Made by a program: the position numbers and the translations under genes. A model generated the notes under the pieces. The model made no database searches, was not told the DNA's origin, and was given only the letters and a program-made list of their open reading frames with translations. Below are positions 45,446 to 54,318 of a stretch of DNA of 64,000 nt, piece by piece. Numbering within the stretch: position 1 is the stretch's first letter; each line of letters begins with the position of its first letter. The stretch is from Candidatus Melainabacteria bacterium (GTDB taxonomy: Bacteria > Cyanobacteriota > Vampirovibrionia > Obscuribacterales > Obscuribacteraceae). The stretch spans positions 21,256-85,255 of the forward strand of contig PLZS01000078.1 of assembly GCA_003153555.1 (NCBI GenBank), in the 5' to 3' direction.

Positions 45446-46009
45446 TCAGTCTGGTTGTTGCTGTTGTTGTTCTAGCCATTCATTTTTTGAGAGACGATAG
45501 AGGACATGCAATTGCAGTGGGTGTCCATCCTCGAGCAGCGGATGCGGAAAATTCTCATCTGGATTGGTTCTCATACCAATCTTCTTCATAACCGTCATCG
45601 AATTGAGATTAGTTGTAGTCGTCATCGAAACAATTTCATCCAATCCCGCCGTTTCAAAACCGTACTGAAGAGCCACCCTTGCAGCTTCAGGGGCATAGCC
45701 TCGTCCCCAAAATTCTTTTGCCAAACGCCAACCGATCTCAACACAAGGGGTGAAGTGGGCATCGAAACTAGGCCGCTGCAATCCGACGAAGCCGATGAAT
45801 TCCTTTGTGGACGTAAGCTCGACTGCCCACAGTCCGAACGTGTCTTTATCAAATCTGGCTTCGATGCGTTCAATCATTCCCTTTGTTTCTTCAAGAGTCG
45901 AAACTTTTGGGAAATGTTTCATCACGATCGGATCGGCGTTCAGCGCAGCAAATGGCTCCAGATCGGAGTCTCTCCACCGGCGCAATTTCAACCTGTCTGT
46001 AGTTAGCAT
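45446..46009 (-). CDS. GNAT N-acetyltransferase (RimJ/RimL type)
   Basis: A 187-residue protein of the GNAT fold. It starts LTTDRLKLRRWRDSDLEPFA, continues with FGLWAVELTSTKEFIGFVGL, and has the acetyl-CoA loop EFWGRGYAPEAARVALQYGF, then an Asn-rich signature (TNLNSMTVMKKIGM). This is the RimJ/RimL-like class that acetylates N-termini or small amines. The C-terminus ends in a Gln run encoded by CAA/CAG repeats. A GACCGC/GCGGTC hairpin near its end may be a weak terminator. Confidence 0.9.
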   Translation of the reverse strand: MLTTDRLKLRRWRDSDLEPFAALNADPIVMKHFPKVSTLEETKGMIERIEARFDKDTFGLWAVELTSTKEFIGFVGLQRPSFDAHFTPCVEIGWRLAKEFWGRGYAPEAARVALQYGFETAGLDEIVSMTTTTNLNSMTVMKKIGMRTNPDENFPHPLLEDGHPLQLHVLYRLSKNEWLEQQQQQPD

Positions 46010-46219
46010 CTCAAGAACCCTTGCTTCTCGGAAACTAGTATCGCATCTGATATCAACTTGAAAACCGCAAAATACTTTTGATAGTCTTCGTGTCGGTCAG
46101 CTCAAGACTCCTCAATTGGTTCCGATAAGCAAGCCAAGTGCCTTTACGATTCGTATCGTTTTCTGGATGCCATGATGCGCTCATGGTAGTCTAGGCCTGT
46201 CTCAGGCGGTCTAATCTAA

Positions 46220-46285
46220 ATGGATCTCAGTTCAGCAAACAGCACTTTGACATTCCGAAGAACGTTCGGACATCATCATGTTTGA
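46220..46285 (+). CDS. hisD leader peptide with three consecutive His codons
   Basis: A 21-codon ORF starts at ATG 46220, reads MDLSSANSTLTFRRTF, and ends with G, three CAT codons (46271-46279), V and TGA at 46283-46285. It is followed 40 bases later by a Rho-independent terminator and then hisD. This is the plan of an amino-acid attenuator leader. The bases TCAGCAA (46232-46238) inside it complement TTGCTGA (46304-46310) near the terminator. A weak SD (AGGCGG) lies 10 bases before the ATG. Confidence 0.65.
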   Translation: MDLSSANSTLTFRRTFGHHHV

Positions 46286-46325
46286 CCAAACTGGCTTGAG
46301 ACATTGCTGATGCAAATTTTACAAG

Positions 46326-46346
46326 CCCGCTGATAGCGGGTTTTTT
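46326..46346 (+). terminator. Attenuator terminator ahead of hisD
   Basis: CCCGCT (46326-46331) and AGCGGG (46335-46340) form a 6-bp stem with loop GAT, followed directly by six T. It sits between the His-codon leader ORF and the hisD start at 46393, and no full gene ends upstream on this strand. Confidence 0.8.
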
Positions 46347-46392
46347 GTTCTCGTTGGCGCTATTATCAACACAACAAATTTTGGAGCGAACA

Positions 46393-47703
46393 ATGATTGA
46401 GATCCACGAACTAAAGACGATGTCTAAAGTCGACTTAGATAAAGTGATGATCCGAGCTAACGTAGATATCGATGAAGTCAAAGGCAGCGTCGAAAAAATC
46501 ATCGCCGCGGTTAAAGCAGAAGGTGACAAAGCCCTCGTCAGGTTTACAAAAGACTGGGACGAACCAAGCTTTGAACTGTCGCGATTAGTAGTAACAAAGG
46601 CTCAAATTGACGAGGCTTACGCAAAAACCCCGAAGCAAACAATCGACAAAATAAAAGAGCAAATCGAACTAGCTCGCAAGTTTCACGAAATTCAGCGAAA
46701 GCAAATTCTTGACTGGCAAATTGAAATTGAAAAAGGAATTCTGGTCGGGGAAAAATGGACTGCCATTGATGAGGTTGGACTCTACGTTCCAGGCGGCAAA
46801 AATCCATTCCCCACAGTGCAGCAAATTCTCGCAGTTGCAGCCAAAACTGCTGGGTGTAAGCGCATCGTTTCGTGCATCTCCCCTAGAGGAGACAATTTTG
46901 AAGTGCTAATTGCGGCAAATGAATGCGGCATAACGGAAATCTACAGGGTTGGTGGCGCTCAGGCTATCGCTGCTATGGCATACGGTACCGAGACGATCAA
47001 GCCAGTCAGCTTGATCGCTGGACCTGGTAGTCCTTATGTGACCGCTGCAAAAATTCTTTGCCAGCAGAAAGTGGCAATTGATATGCCGGCAGGGCCAAGT
47101 GAAGCGATCATTCTCGCAGACGGCAGCGTGCCTCCTGAGTTCGATTTGCAGACCAAGGCTCGTTACTGTGCCGCGGATGTCCTTGCGCGTGCTGAGCACG
47201 GACCTGATTCGGCTGGAGTGCTCGTAACGGACTCAATGGAGCTAGCGAAATTAACCAAAGTAGAAATAGAAAAGCAATACGAAACCTTATCGCGCCAAAA
47301 ATACATTAAAGAAGCTCTTTCAACTTACAGCGCTTTGATAGTCACTCAGACAATGAAAGAAGCTATCGACTTCACCAATCAATACTCTCCTGAGCATTTG
47401 GAAGTGCTGGTGCAAAATCCTGAAGAAACACTAGATTTGATTCACAACGCTGGGTCTGTTTTTCTTGGCTATTACAATCCCGTCGCCACTGGCGATTACG
47501 CGACTGGAATCAATCACATTCTGCCTTCTGCTGGATGGGCACGGCAGACGTCGGCTGTGGGTGTATGGACGTTCATGAAACGGGTTCAGTATTCGAGCTT
47601 AACCAAGAAAGGGCTGGACCGTTTGAAACCTATCGTTCAAACAATTGCCAATGTCGAGGGACTGGATGCGCACCGCCGAAGTGTCGAAGTACGTTTTGAA
47701 TAA
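46393..47703 (+). CDS. hisD: Histidinol dehydrogenase
   Basis: HisD carries out the last two oxidations of histidine synthesis, histidinol to histidinal to histidine, with NAD and a zinc ion. The 436-residue protein has the family blocks YVPGGKNPFPT, GVGGAQAIAA-like RVGGAQAIAAMAYGT, GPGSPYVTAAK, DMPAGPSEA, LARAEHGPDSAGVLV and PEHLEVL. The ATG at 46393 with GGAG 7 bases ahead is preferred over the open frame from 46345, which would overlap the attenuator. Two more genes follow with 17 and -1 bases spacing. Confidence 0.97.
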   Translation: MIEIHELKTMSKVDLDKVMIRANVDIDEVKGSVEKIIAAVKAEGDKALVRFTKDWDEPSFELSRLVVTKAQIDEAYAKTPKQTIDKIKEQIELARKFHEIQRKQILDWQIEIEKGILVGEKWTAIDEVGLYVPGGKNPFPTVQQILAVAAKTAGCKRIVSCISPRGDNFEVLIAANECGITEIYRVGGAQAIAAMAYGTETIKPVSLIAGPGSPYVTAAKILCQQKVAIDMPAGPSEAIILADGSVPPEFDLQTKARYCAADVLARAEHGPDSAGVLVTDSMELAKLTKVEIEKQYETLSRQKYIKEALSTYSALIVTQTMKEAIDFTNQYSPEHLEVLVQNPEETLDLIHNAGSVFLGYYNPVATGDYATGINHILPSAGWARQTSAVGVWTFMKRVQYSSLTKKGLDRLKPIVQTIANVEGLDAHRRSVEVRFE

Positions 47704-47720
47704 TTGAAGGAAGATGTTCA

Positions 47721-49100
47721 GTGCTTCTGCTCACCGAAATTCAGAAAAGACAGTTCAGCGATAAAGCGGGAGCGGAGCTCGAGCTACTGCTATTTTTGAA
47801 AGAGAATGAAGATAGTGCAATCGCCAAAGTTGAACTTCAACCTAAACCTGAATCATTGAATTCGTTAAATGGATTCGTTACTTACGCAAGTGGTGAACGA
47901 TACTTTTTCAAAACGCACACGGAAGAAAATGAGAAGGTCTCCGAATACTATAACGCAGAGGAACTGGCTCGGGCAGGCTATCCAGTCATAACTTCAAAGC
48001 AGATTACCCAAAAAGTCGGTAAGCAAATAGTCCTCTACCAGATCATCACCTATCCAACTCTCTTTGATCTTATGAAAGTTGAGGAGGACAAAGCACTTAA
48101 TGACACCAGATCCGAAACCAATGCCTCAACTGGATCGAAAACCAATGTCGCAACGGAATCGAAAACCAATTCCGCAATGGGATCTAAAGCTATTGATGCC
48201 ACCACATCTGAAACCATTGCCGCAACCGCAGCTGTAAACTTTGCGAATAAATTATTGGCTGGACAAATTCAACTCGACAAAACTGTTTTCGACATCTACG
48301 CAAAAACTCTAAGTCATTCAAGCAAAGAAGAGCAATCAAAAGCTCCCATCCATCAGCTTTTCTCTCATCGCCTGGCTGATGATGGACGCGTAGGATTGTT
48401 CTACAAACGTAAAAGTATTCAACTTGGCAGCGAAGTGGTGCCTTTCGAAACCCTTGCAAAAATGAATTGGACCATTAACGGCGTAGATTATTCCGAATCT
48501 ATTTCGCAGTTAATTGATCGAAGTAGAAATGATTTAGCGCCCAGGCAAGGTCCTGCAATAGCGGGACATGGAGACGCGCATAACGGCAACATTTTCGTCG
48601 ATCTCGAAAAATCCAAATTTTATATGTTTGACCCGGCGTTTGCCGGCCGGCATCATCCTCTTTTAGACCTAACCAAACCATTGTTCCATAACGTATTTGC
48701 ACGGTGGATGTATTACCCGGAACAAGTTATTCATGAGTTCGATCTCAAGTTCGATCTTCATGGCGATCGAATCGTAATCGAACATTCATTCAAACCAAGT
48801 GTGCTGCGGCTGGGTCATCTGAAGACCAGAGTGGACAATGTGTTGCGACCCACCGTCGCACTCCTCAATGGCACTGGTGATTTCGATGACAGCTGGCGAA
48901 GTTTTGTACGCTCGGCGTTATTCTGCTGTCCATTTTTAACCGTCAACTTGTTTGCTGAATATGTTCCAAACGGAACTCTCTCTGAACGCTATAAGCTGCC
49001 AATTAAACTGCTGGGACTAGCAATGGCTGTTGAATTGGGAGCGATGGCGCACAAGGGCTCAAATCAACTGACGGATATTATCGATGAGGTTTTTGCTTAG
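47721..49100 (+). CDS. APH/choline-kinase-fold protein downstream of hisD
   Basis: A 459-residue protein with a kinase-like C-terminal half: the catalytic loop GHGDAHNGNIFVD and the metal-binding FYMFDPAFAG are the Brenner-motif pair of aminoglycoside-phosphotransferase-like kinases. The N-terminal lobe shows strands (YASGERYFFKTHTE, VLYQIITYPTLFDLM). A 40-residue low-complexity insert at about 130-170, made of 8-residue repeats with (S/T)xTxxA, lies between the lobes. GTG start with AAGGAAG ahead. It shares the hisD transcript, so its substrate may be connected to histidine or nucleotide pools, but that is unproven. Confidence 0.7.
   Translation: MLLLTEIQKRQFSDKAGAELELLLFLKENEDSAIAKVELQPKPESLNSLNGFVTYASGERYFFKTHTEENEKVSEYYNAEELARAGYPVITSKQITQKVGKQIVLYQIITYPTLFDLMKVEEDKALNDTRSETNASTGSKTNVATESKTNSAMGSKAIDATTSETIAATAAVNFANKLLAGQIQLDKTVFDIYAKTLSHSSKEEQSKAPIHQLFSHRLADDGRVGLFYKRKSIQLGSEVVPFETLAKMNWTINGVDYSESISQLIDRSRNDLAPRQGPAIAGHGDAHNGNIFVDLEKSKFYMFDPAFAGRHHPLLDLTKPLFHNVFARWMYYPEQVIHEFDLKFDLHGDRIVIEHSFKPSVLRLGHLKTRVDNVLRPTVALLNGTGDFDDSWRSFVRSALFCCPFLTVNLFAEYVPNGTLSERYKLPIKLLGLAMAVELGAMAHKGSNQLTDIIDEVFA
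48109..48228 (+). repeat. Five 24-bp tandem repeats inside a coding gene
   Basis: Units start at 48109, 48133, 48157, 48181 and 48205. Each carries the core TCnAAAnCnATTnnGC or close to it and encodes an 8-residue motif such as S-K-T-N-V-A-T-E. Because the period is a multiple of three, unit number can change without breaking the frame. It lies between the two kinase lobes. Confidence 0.8.
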
Positions 49101-50350
49101 TGAAGGAACAGCGTATTTTCCTATTTGACGTAGATGGTGTGATCGTCAATCCATTGGCATATCGCCTTGGCATCACTAAAACTCTCACCGAATTGGCTGA
49201 AAGAATAGGATTGCAAGACATAAAAGCAATGCTTCCCAATGAGCAGGAAATTGCCGCCATGGAAGCTCACGGCGTTCACGACGTTTGGGACATGACAAAC
49301 ATTATCTTCTGCGATATTCTCACGACCATTGCTTTGCGGATCAGCCCGGTTGAGGCTCTATCTAACTTGCCGCACGATTGCACCACAGAACAACTACATG
49401 CGCTCAAGCTTCTGAATCCTTCTATTGCAAAACCAGATTATCTGAGCCTGGCGCAGAGCATGACGCCAACAGGTGCGGACACACATCCTCCAGATATTGC
49501 TTTAAACTTGTTTTGCACGAAACTAACCCGCGTCTGTCAACACGAATTGTGGGTCGACCTTCTAAAACGATTTTTGACAGGCACAAGATCAGTTTATTCA
49601 AGTTATGGAACGAGGCTTTTTCAGGACATTATCTTGGGTTCGGACGATTTTGAACGAACCTACAAGTTAGGTTCCGAAGACAAAGGACTCGGTCTTCTGC
49701 GGACTGAAGACAAGACGCTGATCAACCAACAGACTGTAGACGAATTGCTTGAACTAAATCAACAACCATCGTGTTCGGTAGGAGTTTACACCGCCCGCCC
49801 AAGTCTGCCACCAAAACGGGCTGAAGTTTCGGCGCTCGGTTATTCCCCAGAGGCAGAGATTGCGCTCGAGTCCGCTGGGATGCAATCATTCCCTCTGATT
49901 GGAATGGGGATGATGGAATGGCTAGGGAAGCAACACAGTGAGCGCACCGAAGATCTAACCAAGCCAAATTCGACACAAGCACTAGCTGCCTTAATAAACA
50001 CAATTACGAACGGCGACGATGTGGTGGCACTTCAGGATGCATACGCTATTGACAAACAAGCAAAAGATCCCGAAAAGACTCCTTTGCGTTCCATCAAAGA
50101 TAAACAAACAATCGTCTACGTTTTCGAAGATACCATATCCGGTATCGTACCTCTACTAAAGACCGCCCAGATGCTGCGTTCAGCCGGATACAAAATACAA
50201 ATCGAACCTTTGGGAATAGCCACAAATCCTAACAAAAAAACCGCGCTGCAGAAACATTGCTTACATGTTTTTGCTGATGTCAACCAAGCTTTTGAATTTG
50301 CCACTCACAGCAATGGTCTGCAAACCGAGTCAAGCATGAGAGATGAGTAG
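49100..50350 (+). CDS. HAD-like hydrolase in the hisD operon
   Basis: A 416-residue protein. Motif I is LFDVDGVIVNP with both catalytic aspartates. A large, mostly helical cap follows, with YTARPSLPP near 240 as motif II (Thr), and VYVFEDTISGIVPL near 350 as motif IV. It is longer than simple HAD phosphatases by about 150 residues. GTG start overlaps the TAG of the preceding gene by one base, so translation is coupled. The C-terminal tail is polar. Its substrate is unknown; it converges with the aminotransferase gene 20 bases away. Confidence 0.72.
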   Translation: MKEQRIFLFDVDGVIVNPLAYRLGITKTLTELAERIGLQDIKAMLPNEQEIAAMEAHGVHDVWDMTNIIFCDILTTIALRISPVEALSNLPHDCTTEQLHALKLLNPSIAKPDYLSLAQSMTPTGADTHPPDIALNLFCTKLTRVCQHELWVDLLKRFLTGTRSVYSSYGTRLFQDIILGSDDFERTYKLGSEDKGLGLLRTEDKTLINQQTVDELLELNQQPSCSVGVYTARPSLPPKRAEVSALGYSPEAEIALESAGMQSFPLIGMGMMEWLGKQHSERTEDLTKPNSTQALAALINTITNGDDVVALQDAYAIDKQAKDPEKTPLRSIKDKQTIVYVFEDTISGIVPLLKTAQMLRSAGYKIQIEPLGIATNPNKKTALQKHCLHVFADVNQAFEFATHSNGLQTESSMRDE

Positions 50351-50370
50351 TTGACACAATCGTTCGTGAG

Positions 50371-51603
50371 CTAGGCAAGCCAGCGATCAATTCGATCGAA
50401 AGCTTCGTTTAGCTCGCTCTCCTCAGCGCCAAAGGACAGCCTGATATGCCCTTCTCCTGTTGGACCGAAGGCATTACCGGGGACCGTAATCACTTTTGCC
50501 TCATGCAAAATCTTCAAGGCAAAATCCATGGAAGAGATATTTCCCATCGAGTATTTTGGAAAAACGTAGTAGCCACCTTCCGGTTTCACGTATGAAAACA
50601 TTTCAGGCAATCTGTCCAGCCTAGAGCAGACTAGGTTGCGACGCCTGGTCATCGAATCCACAAGTTGTCGTACACTTTCATCTCCTGGTCCATCCTTACC
50701 ATTCGTACCACTCAAAGCAGCCGCGGCAGCGAATTGAGATATGGTTGGGGCGCAGATGGCGAAAGCGTCATGAACTTTCAGTACTTGTTTGATCATTCGT
50801 TCTGACGCATACATGTAGCCCACCCGCCAGCCGGTCATACAGTAACGTTTGCTAAAACTGCAGGCGGCAATGATCCGATCCTTGATTTCAGGAATAGAGA
50901 GCAAACTGAAATAGGGAACGTCGTCGTAAACAAGAAAATCGTATGTCTCATCAACAACAACAAACAAGTTGTGTTCTAAAACAATTGCAGCAATCTCTCG
51001 CAACTGAGCTTCAGAAAAGACCACACCGGTCGGATTTAAGGGGCTGCAAATGATCAACGCTTTCGTTTTTTTCGTTATCGCTTTGCGAATTGCGTCCGGG
51101 TTTAGGCTCCAGCCATCGCTCTCTTGAAGTGGGACGAATTTAGGTTCACCTTCTGCGAAGAGTATTTGTTCGATATGAGATGAGTAGGTTGGGGAAGTGA
51201 GGATTACCTCGTCGCCCCGATCCACTATCGTTGCGATACCAGCCGCCAGAGCCTCCATGCCACCACAACTAACAAAGAGCTCGGTCTCTGGATCGATGAA
51301 GTCAATCTTCCTTGTGCGCATCAGATCGCGTGCGATCAATTCCTTTAACTTAGGAATGCCTGGCTGCAGAGAATACTTGCCAATTGAAGCGTCACTGCGC
51401 AGCGCCTCAATTACCGCTTCTCTGATAAACTCCGGAGTGTTGTGCGATGGAATACCTTGTCCAAGCGAGACACATCCTGGAACCTTGCTGGCAAGCAATG
51501 GCATTTGTTTGATCGCTGACACGGTGATCTGGGAGACTCTTCGCGAGATTCCAGTTGTGTCTTCGCTTTGTCCGGCGCTTTTATAGACTGACCTGCTTTC
51601 CAT
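50371..51603 (-). CDS. Class I PLP aminotransferase (histidinol-phosphate aminotransferase candidate)
   Basis: A 410-residue fold-type I aminotransferase. Family blocks are SLGQGIPSHNTP, YSLQPGIPKLKELIA, TSPTYSSH, NPTGVVFSE, DETYDFLVYD, the PLP lysine in SFSKRYCMTGWRVGY, and the substrate-binding Arg in GHIRLSFG. It belongs to the AspC/aromatic subgroup rather than classical HisC. As the last gene of the hisG-hisH-hisF-hisAIE unit, it could supply the otherwise missing HisC step, since related enzymes accept imidazole-acetol phosphate. ATG start with AGGAG 5 bases upstream; 93 bases separate it from hisAIE. Confidence 0.86.
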   Translation of the reverse strand: MESRSVYKSAGQSEDTTGISRRVSQITVSAIKQMPLLASKVPGCVSLGQGIPSHNTPEFIREAVIEALRSDASIGKYSLQPGIPKLKELIARDLMRTRKIDFIDPETELFVSCGGMEALAAGIATIVDRGDEVILTSPTYSSHIEQILFAEGEPKFVPLQESDGWSLNPDAIRKAITKKTKALIICSPLNPTGVVFSEAQLREIAAIVLEHNLFVVVDETYDFLVYDDVPYFSLLSIPEIKDRIIAACSFSKRYCMTGWRVGYMYASERMIKQVLKVHDAFAICAPTISQFAAAAALSGTNGKDGPGDESVRQLVDSMTRRRNLVCSRLDRLPEMFSYVKPEGGYYVFPKYSMGNISSMDFALKILHEAKVITVPGNAFGPTGEGHIRLSFGAEESELNEAFDRIDRWLA

Positions 51604-51696
51604 TCCAACTCCTGTTAAGTTATTCGATCCATTGAATATTCAGACCACATTTAGCTGGACTTCGGACGACGCAGCTCCCGCTGAGGACTCGATCAG

Positions 51697-52932
51697 TTAG
51701 CGTCTACGACCAGCAAGTTCGGCTTCAATATCTTTCCAGTCAATCCCTTCGTCCACAGCAAGCACGCTGGCAAAATAAATCAAATCTGCGATTTCCCAAC
51801 GCAGATTTTCCTTGGACGAATATGACACCACTTCATACGACTCTTCCATTATTTTCTTCAGGAGCAATCGCCTATCGGCAAATAATGTAGCGGTGTAGGA
51901 TTTGGCGGAGTCAGACTGTTTGCGTGATTGAAGGGTTTCAAAAAGTTCAGAAAGTGAAAACTTACGATCCGAAGTAACGGAACCAAAACAGCTGTAAGTC
52001 TCGTTGTGACACGCGGCTTTTTCTTGTCTAACAGTAAATAACAGGCAGTCTCTATCACAGTCAACGCGGCAAGAGATCAAGGTCTGAACGTTTCCTGACG
52101 TCAATCCCTTTTCCCAAATTTCATTTCTAGACCGGCTAAAATAAACACCTTTGCCTTCCTTCAACGCCCGTGTTAGTGACTCCGCGGAACTGTATGCCAT
52201 CATCAACACTTGTCCAAATTCATCCTGGACGATTGTTGGAATCAAACTGTTATCTTTGAATTGCACACTTCGAACAATCGCATCGACTGGATCGATTCGA
52301 CCAGTGTAAAGGGCCATTCCCACTTGCACATCAATTCCAAGTGCGGAGATTTGCACAATTTCCTCCGTTTCAGCGATGCCACCAGCGACAGTGAGCTGAC
52401 CGGGCAGTTTTTTCTTCAGCGCCTTTATAGCGTCCAAGTCCATGCCATTAAGACAACCTTCGCCTTCCACAAACGTCGTCAGAAACCCGGAACAATAGGG
52501 AGCTAAACGTTCTGCGCGCTTCCAAATCGTCTCGCCAGTAGCGTTTTCCCAACCCTGATCGACAACGATTTCACCTTTGTGATCGAGTGCCACCATCACT
52601 TGCTGCGCTGAAAATTTCTGCAAAAATTCAGGCGTGGCCATAGTGCCAACAATTAAGCGCTTTGCACCTGCTTTAAGAAACTCCCTGCCCGTCTCGACAT
52701 CGCGGATGCCACCACCGACCCTAACATCACAAATGCGACAAATTTCTTTAATCAGTTCACGATTTTCACCTTTTCCAAGTGCAGCATCCAAATCGATGAC
52801 GGCCACTTCGCCGTAACGATTAAACTCTGCCGCCAGCTCAAGGGGAGTGCGCTCGCTTTGAAGGACAAACTCCTTTCCTTGTTTTAGTTGAACAGCCTTG
52901 CCGTTCATGATGTCAATGCTCGGTACTAACAT
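51697..52932 (-). CDS. Trifunctional HisA-HisI-HisE fusion
   Basis: One 411-residue protein carries three steps. Residues 1-222 are HisA (ProFAR isomerase): MLVPSIDIMNGKAVQLKQG with D7, RVGGGIRD and ALDHKGEIVVDQGW. Residues about 223-335 are HisI (PR-AMP cyclohydrolase): DEFGQVLMMAY, YFSRSRNEIWEKGLTSGN and the zinc ligands around DCDRDCLLF and CHNETYSCF. Residues about 336-411 are HisE (PR-ATP pyrophosphohydrolase): KIMEESYEVVSYSS, EIADLIYF. HisI-HisE fusions are common; adding HisA at the N-terminus is rare to my knowledge. The start overlaps hisF by 20 bases, implying coupled translation. Confidence 0.93.
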   Translation of the reverse strand: MLVPSIDIMNGKAVQLKQGKEFVLQSERTPLELAAEFNRYGEVAVIDLDAALGKGENRELIKEICRICDVRVGGGIRDVETGREFLKAGAKRLIVGTMATPEFLQKFSAQQVMVALDHKGEIVVDQGWENATGETIWKRAERLAPYCSGFLTTFVEGEGCLNGMDLDAIKALKKKLPGQLTVAGGIAETEEIVQISALGIDVQVGMALYTGRIDPVDAIVRSVQFKDNSLIPTIVQDEFGQVLMMAYSSAESLTRALKEGKGVYFSRSRNEIWEKGLTSGNVQTLISCRVDCDRDCLLFTVRQEKAACHNETYSCFGSVTSDRKFSLSELFETLQSRKQSDSAKSYTATLFADRRLLLKKIMEESYEVVSYSSKENLRWEIADLIYFASVLAVDEGIDWKDIEAELAGRRR

Positions 52933-53719
52933 AACGAACCGCTATCCCCCTTTGATGAAGTTCAGTTTTTACCTGGTTGATAGTGAACAATCCGTCGTGA
53001 AATATACTAGCTGCTAAGGCGGCGTCTGCATGTCCGGCGGAAAACACATCCACAAAACTCTCTGGATCACGCGCGCCACCAGAGGCTATAACCGGTATGG
53101 GCAACTTTGAAAAGGCTCGCACCATCTCGATATCGAACCCTTCTTGTGTGCCGTCAGCATCCCATGAGGTGAGCATGATCTCGCCCGCACCTCTGCGCAC
53201 GCATTCCTCGCCCCACGCCAAGGCGTCCATCCCAGTAGCTACTGAACCGCCCTTAATAAGTACTTCCCAAATAGAACCATCTGGACTAGAACCATCTGGT
53301 TTAACACGCTTTCGAGCATCAATGGCCACCACACAACATTGTGAACCACAGGCGGTGGCGATTTCCTCAATTAGTTCTGGTCTGTTCACGGCCGAGGTAT
53401 TGATTGTTACCTTGTCAGCACCTAGTTCTAACAACTTTCGCACATCCACGAGCGATGATATTCCACCACCGACAGTAAAAGGAATTGAAAGACTCTGGGC
53501 AACGTCGCGCACAAGATCAAAAACGGTGCTACGCGCTTCCTTGGAGGCCGTGATGTCTAAAAACATCAACTCGTCAGCCCCTTGTTTTTGATACTCGTGA
53601 CCTAGTTCAACGGGATCTCCAATGTCGCGAAGATTTTGGAACTTGACACCTTTGACGGTGCGCCCATTGGCGACGTCCAAGCAAGGAATAATTCTTTTGC
53701 ACAATCCGTTAAGCGACAT
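52913..53719 (-). CDS. hisF: Imidazole glycerol phosphate synthase, cyclase subunit
   Basis: HisF is the TIM-barrel cyclase that uses ammonia from HisH to make imidazole glycerol phosphate and AICAR. The 268-residue protein shows IIPCLDVANGRTVKGVKF with the catalytic D15, GGGISS, TINTSAV, AIDARKR with the second aspartate, TSWDADGTQEGFD and IASGGARDP. It overlaps hisH by 11 bases and hisAIE by 20, so three enzymes of the pathway should be made in close ratio. A short loop insert (PDGSSPDGS) follows the second aspartate. Confidence 0.97.
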   Translation of the reverse strand: MSLNGLCKRIIPCLDVANGRTVKGVKFQNLRDIGDPVELGHEYQKQGADELMFLDITASKEARSTVFDLVRDVAQSLSIPFTVGGGISSLVDVRKLLELGADKVTINTSAVNRPELIEEIATACGSQCCVVAIDARKRVKPDGSSPDGSIWEVLIKGGSVATGMDALAWGEECVRRGAGEIMLTSWDADGTQEGFDIEMVRAFSKLPIPVIASGGARDPESFVDVFSAGHADAALAASIFHDGLFTINQVKTELHQRGIAVRYVSTEH

Positions 53720-54305
53720 CGGTCAACCACCGTGTCAGTAAACGTTCACCCATGTCGCCACTTTTTTCGGGATGAAATTGAAATGCAGTTATGTTGTCGG
53801 TTTGAACCGCAGCACAGAAGGTGCGGTAATAGTTTGAGTTGTAGAGAGTGACTTGATCAGACGTTGGTTGTGCGTAGTATGAATTGACGAAGTAGACATA
53901 TCCCCGCTCCCAGCTAGGGTCGTTAGAGGGTTGGATTTCATTCCAGCCTATTTGAGGAACTTTGCCCTGGTTAAACTTGAGGACACTGCCTTTTACTAGT
54001 CCCAATCCCTGCACCCCAGGAGCCTCCTCGCTCTCGTCAAACAGCACTTGCATACCGACGCACACGCCCAGAAAAGGAGTTCCGGTTTTGACCAATTTAC
54101 AAATTGTCTTGTCGAACTCATTCTCTTTTAATGATGTCATCACAGCACCGAAGGCACCAACTCCAGGCAAGATTATAGGACGAGAGCCATCTGGTGGATT
54201 TTCTGCTCCCACCAGTCTGAACGGCACTCCCATCCTTGTCAGGGTGCGGCTGATACTGCCAATATTGCCACCTGCAGAGGTGACTAAATCGAGCTCAACT
54301 TTCAT
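53709..54305 (-). CDS. hisH: Imidazole glycerol phosphate synthase, glutaminase subunit
   Basis: HisH hydrolyses glutamine and passes ammonia to HisF. The 198-residue class I amidotransferase has the nucleophile C82 in FLGVCVGMQVLF, and the His and Glu of the triad in FQFHPEKSGDMG. PGVGAFGAVM forms the oxyanion side. The ATG at 54303-54305 starts MKVELDLVTSAGGNIGS, where family members begin; the open frame reaches 54482, but that part is inside hisG. It lies 13 bases after hisG. Confidence 0.96.
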   Translation of the reverse strand: MKVELDLVTSAGGNIGSISRTLTRMGVPFRLVGAENPPDGSRPIILPGVGAFGAVMTSLKENEFDKTICKLVKTGTPFLGVCVGMQVLFDESEEAPGVQGLGLVKGSVLKFNQGKVPQIGWNEIQPSNDPSWERGYVYFVNSYYAQPTSDQVTLYNSNYYRTFCAAVQTDNITAFQFHPEKSGDMGERLLTRWLTDVA

Positions 54306-54318
54306 ACAATTGTGGCCA

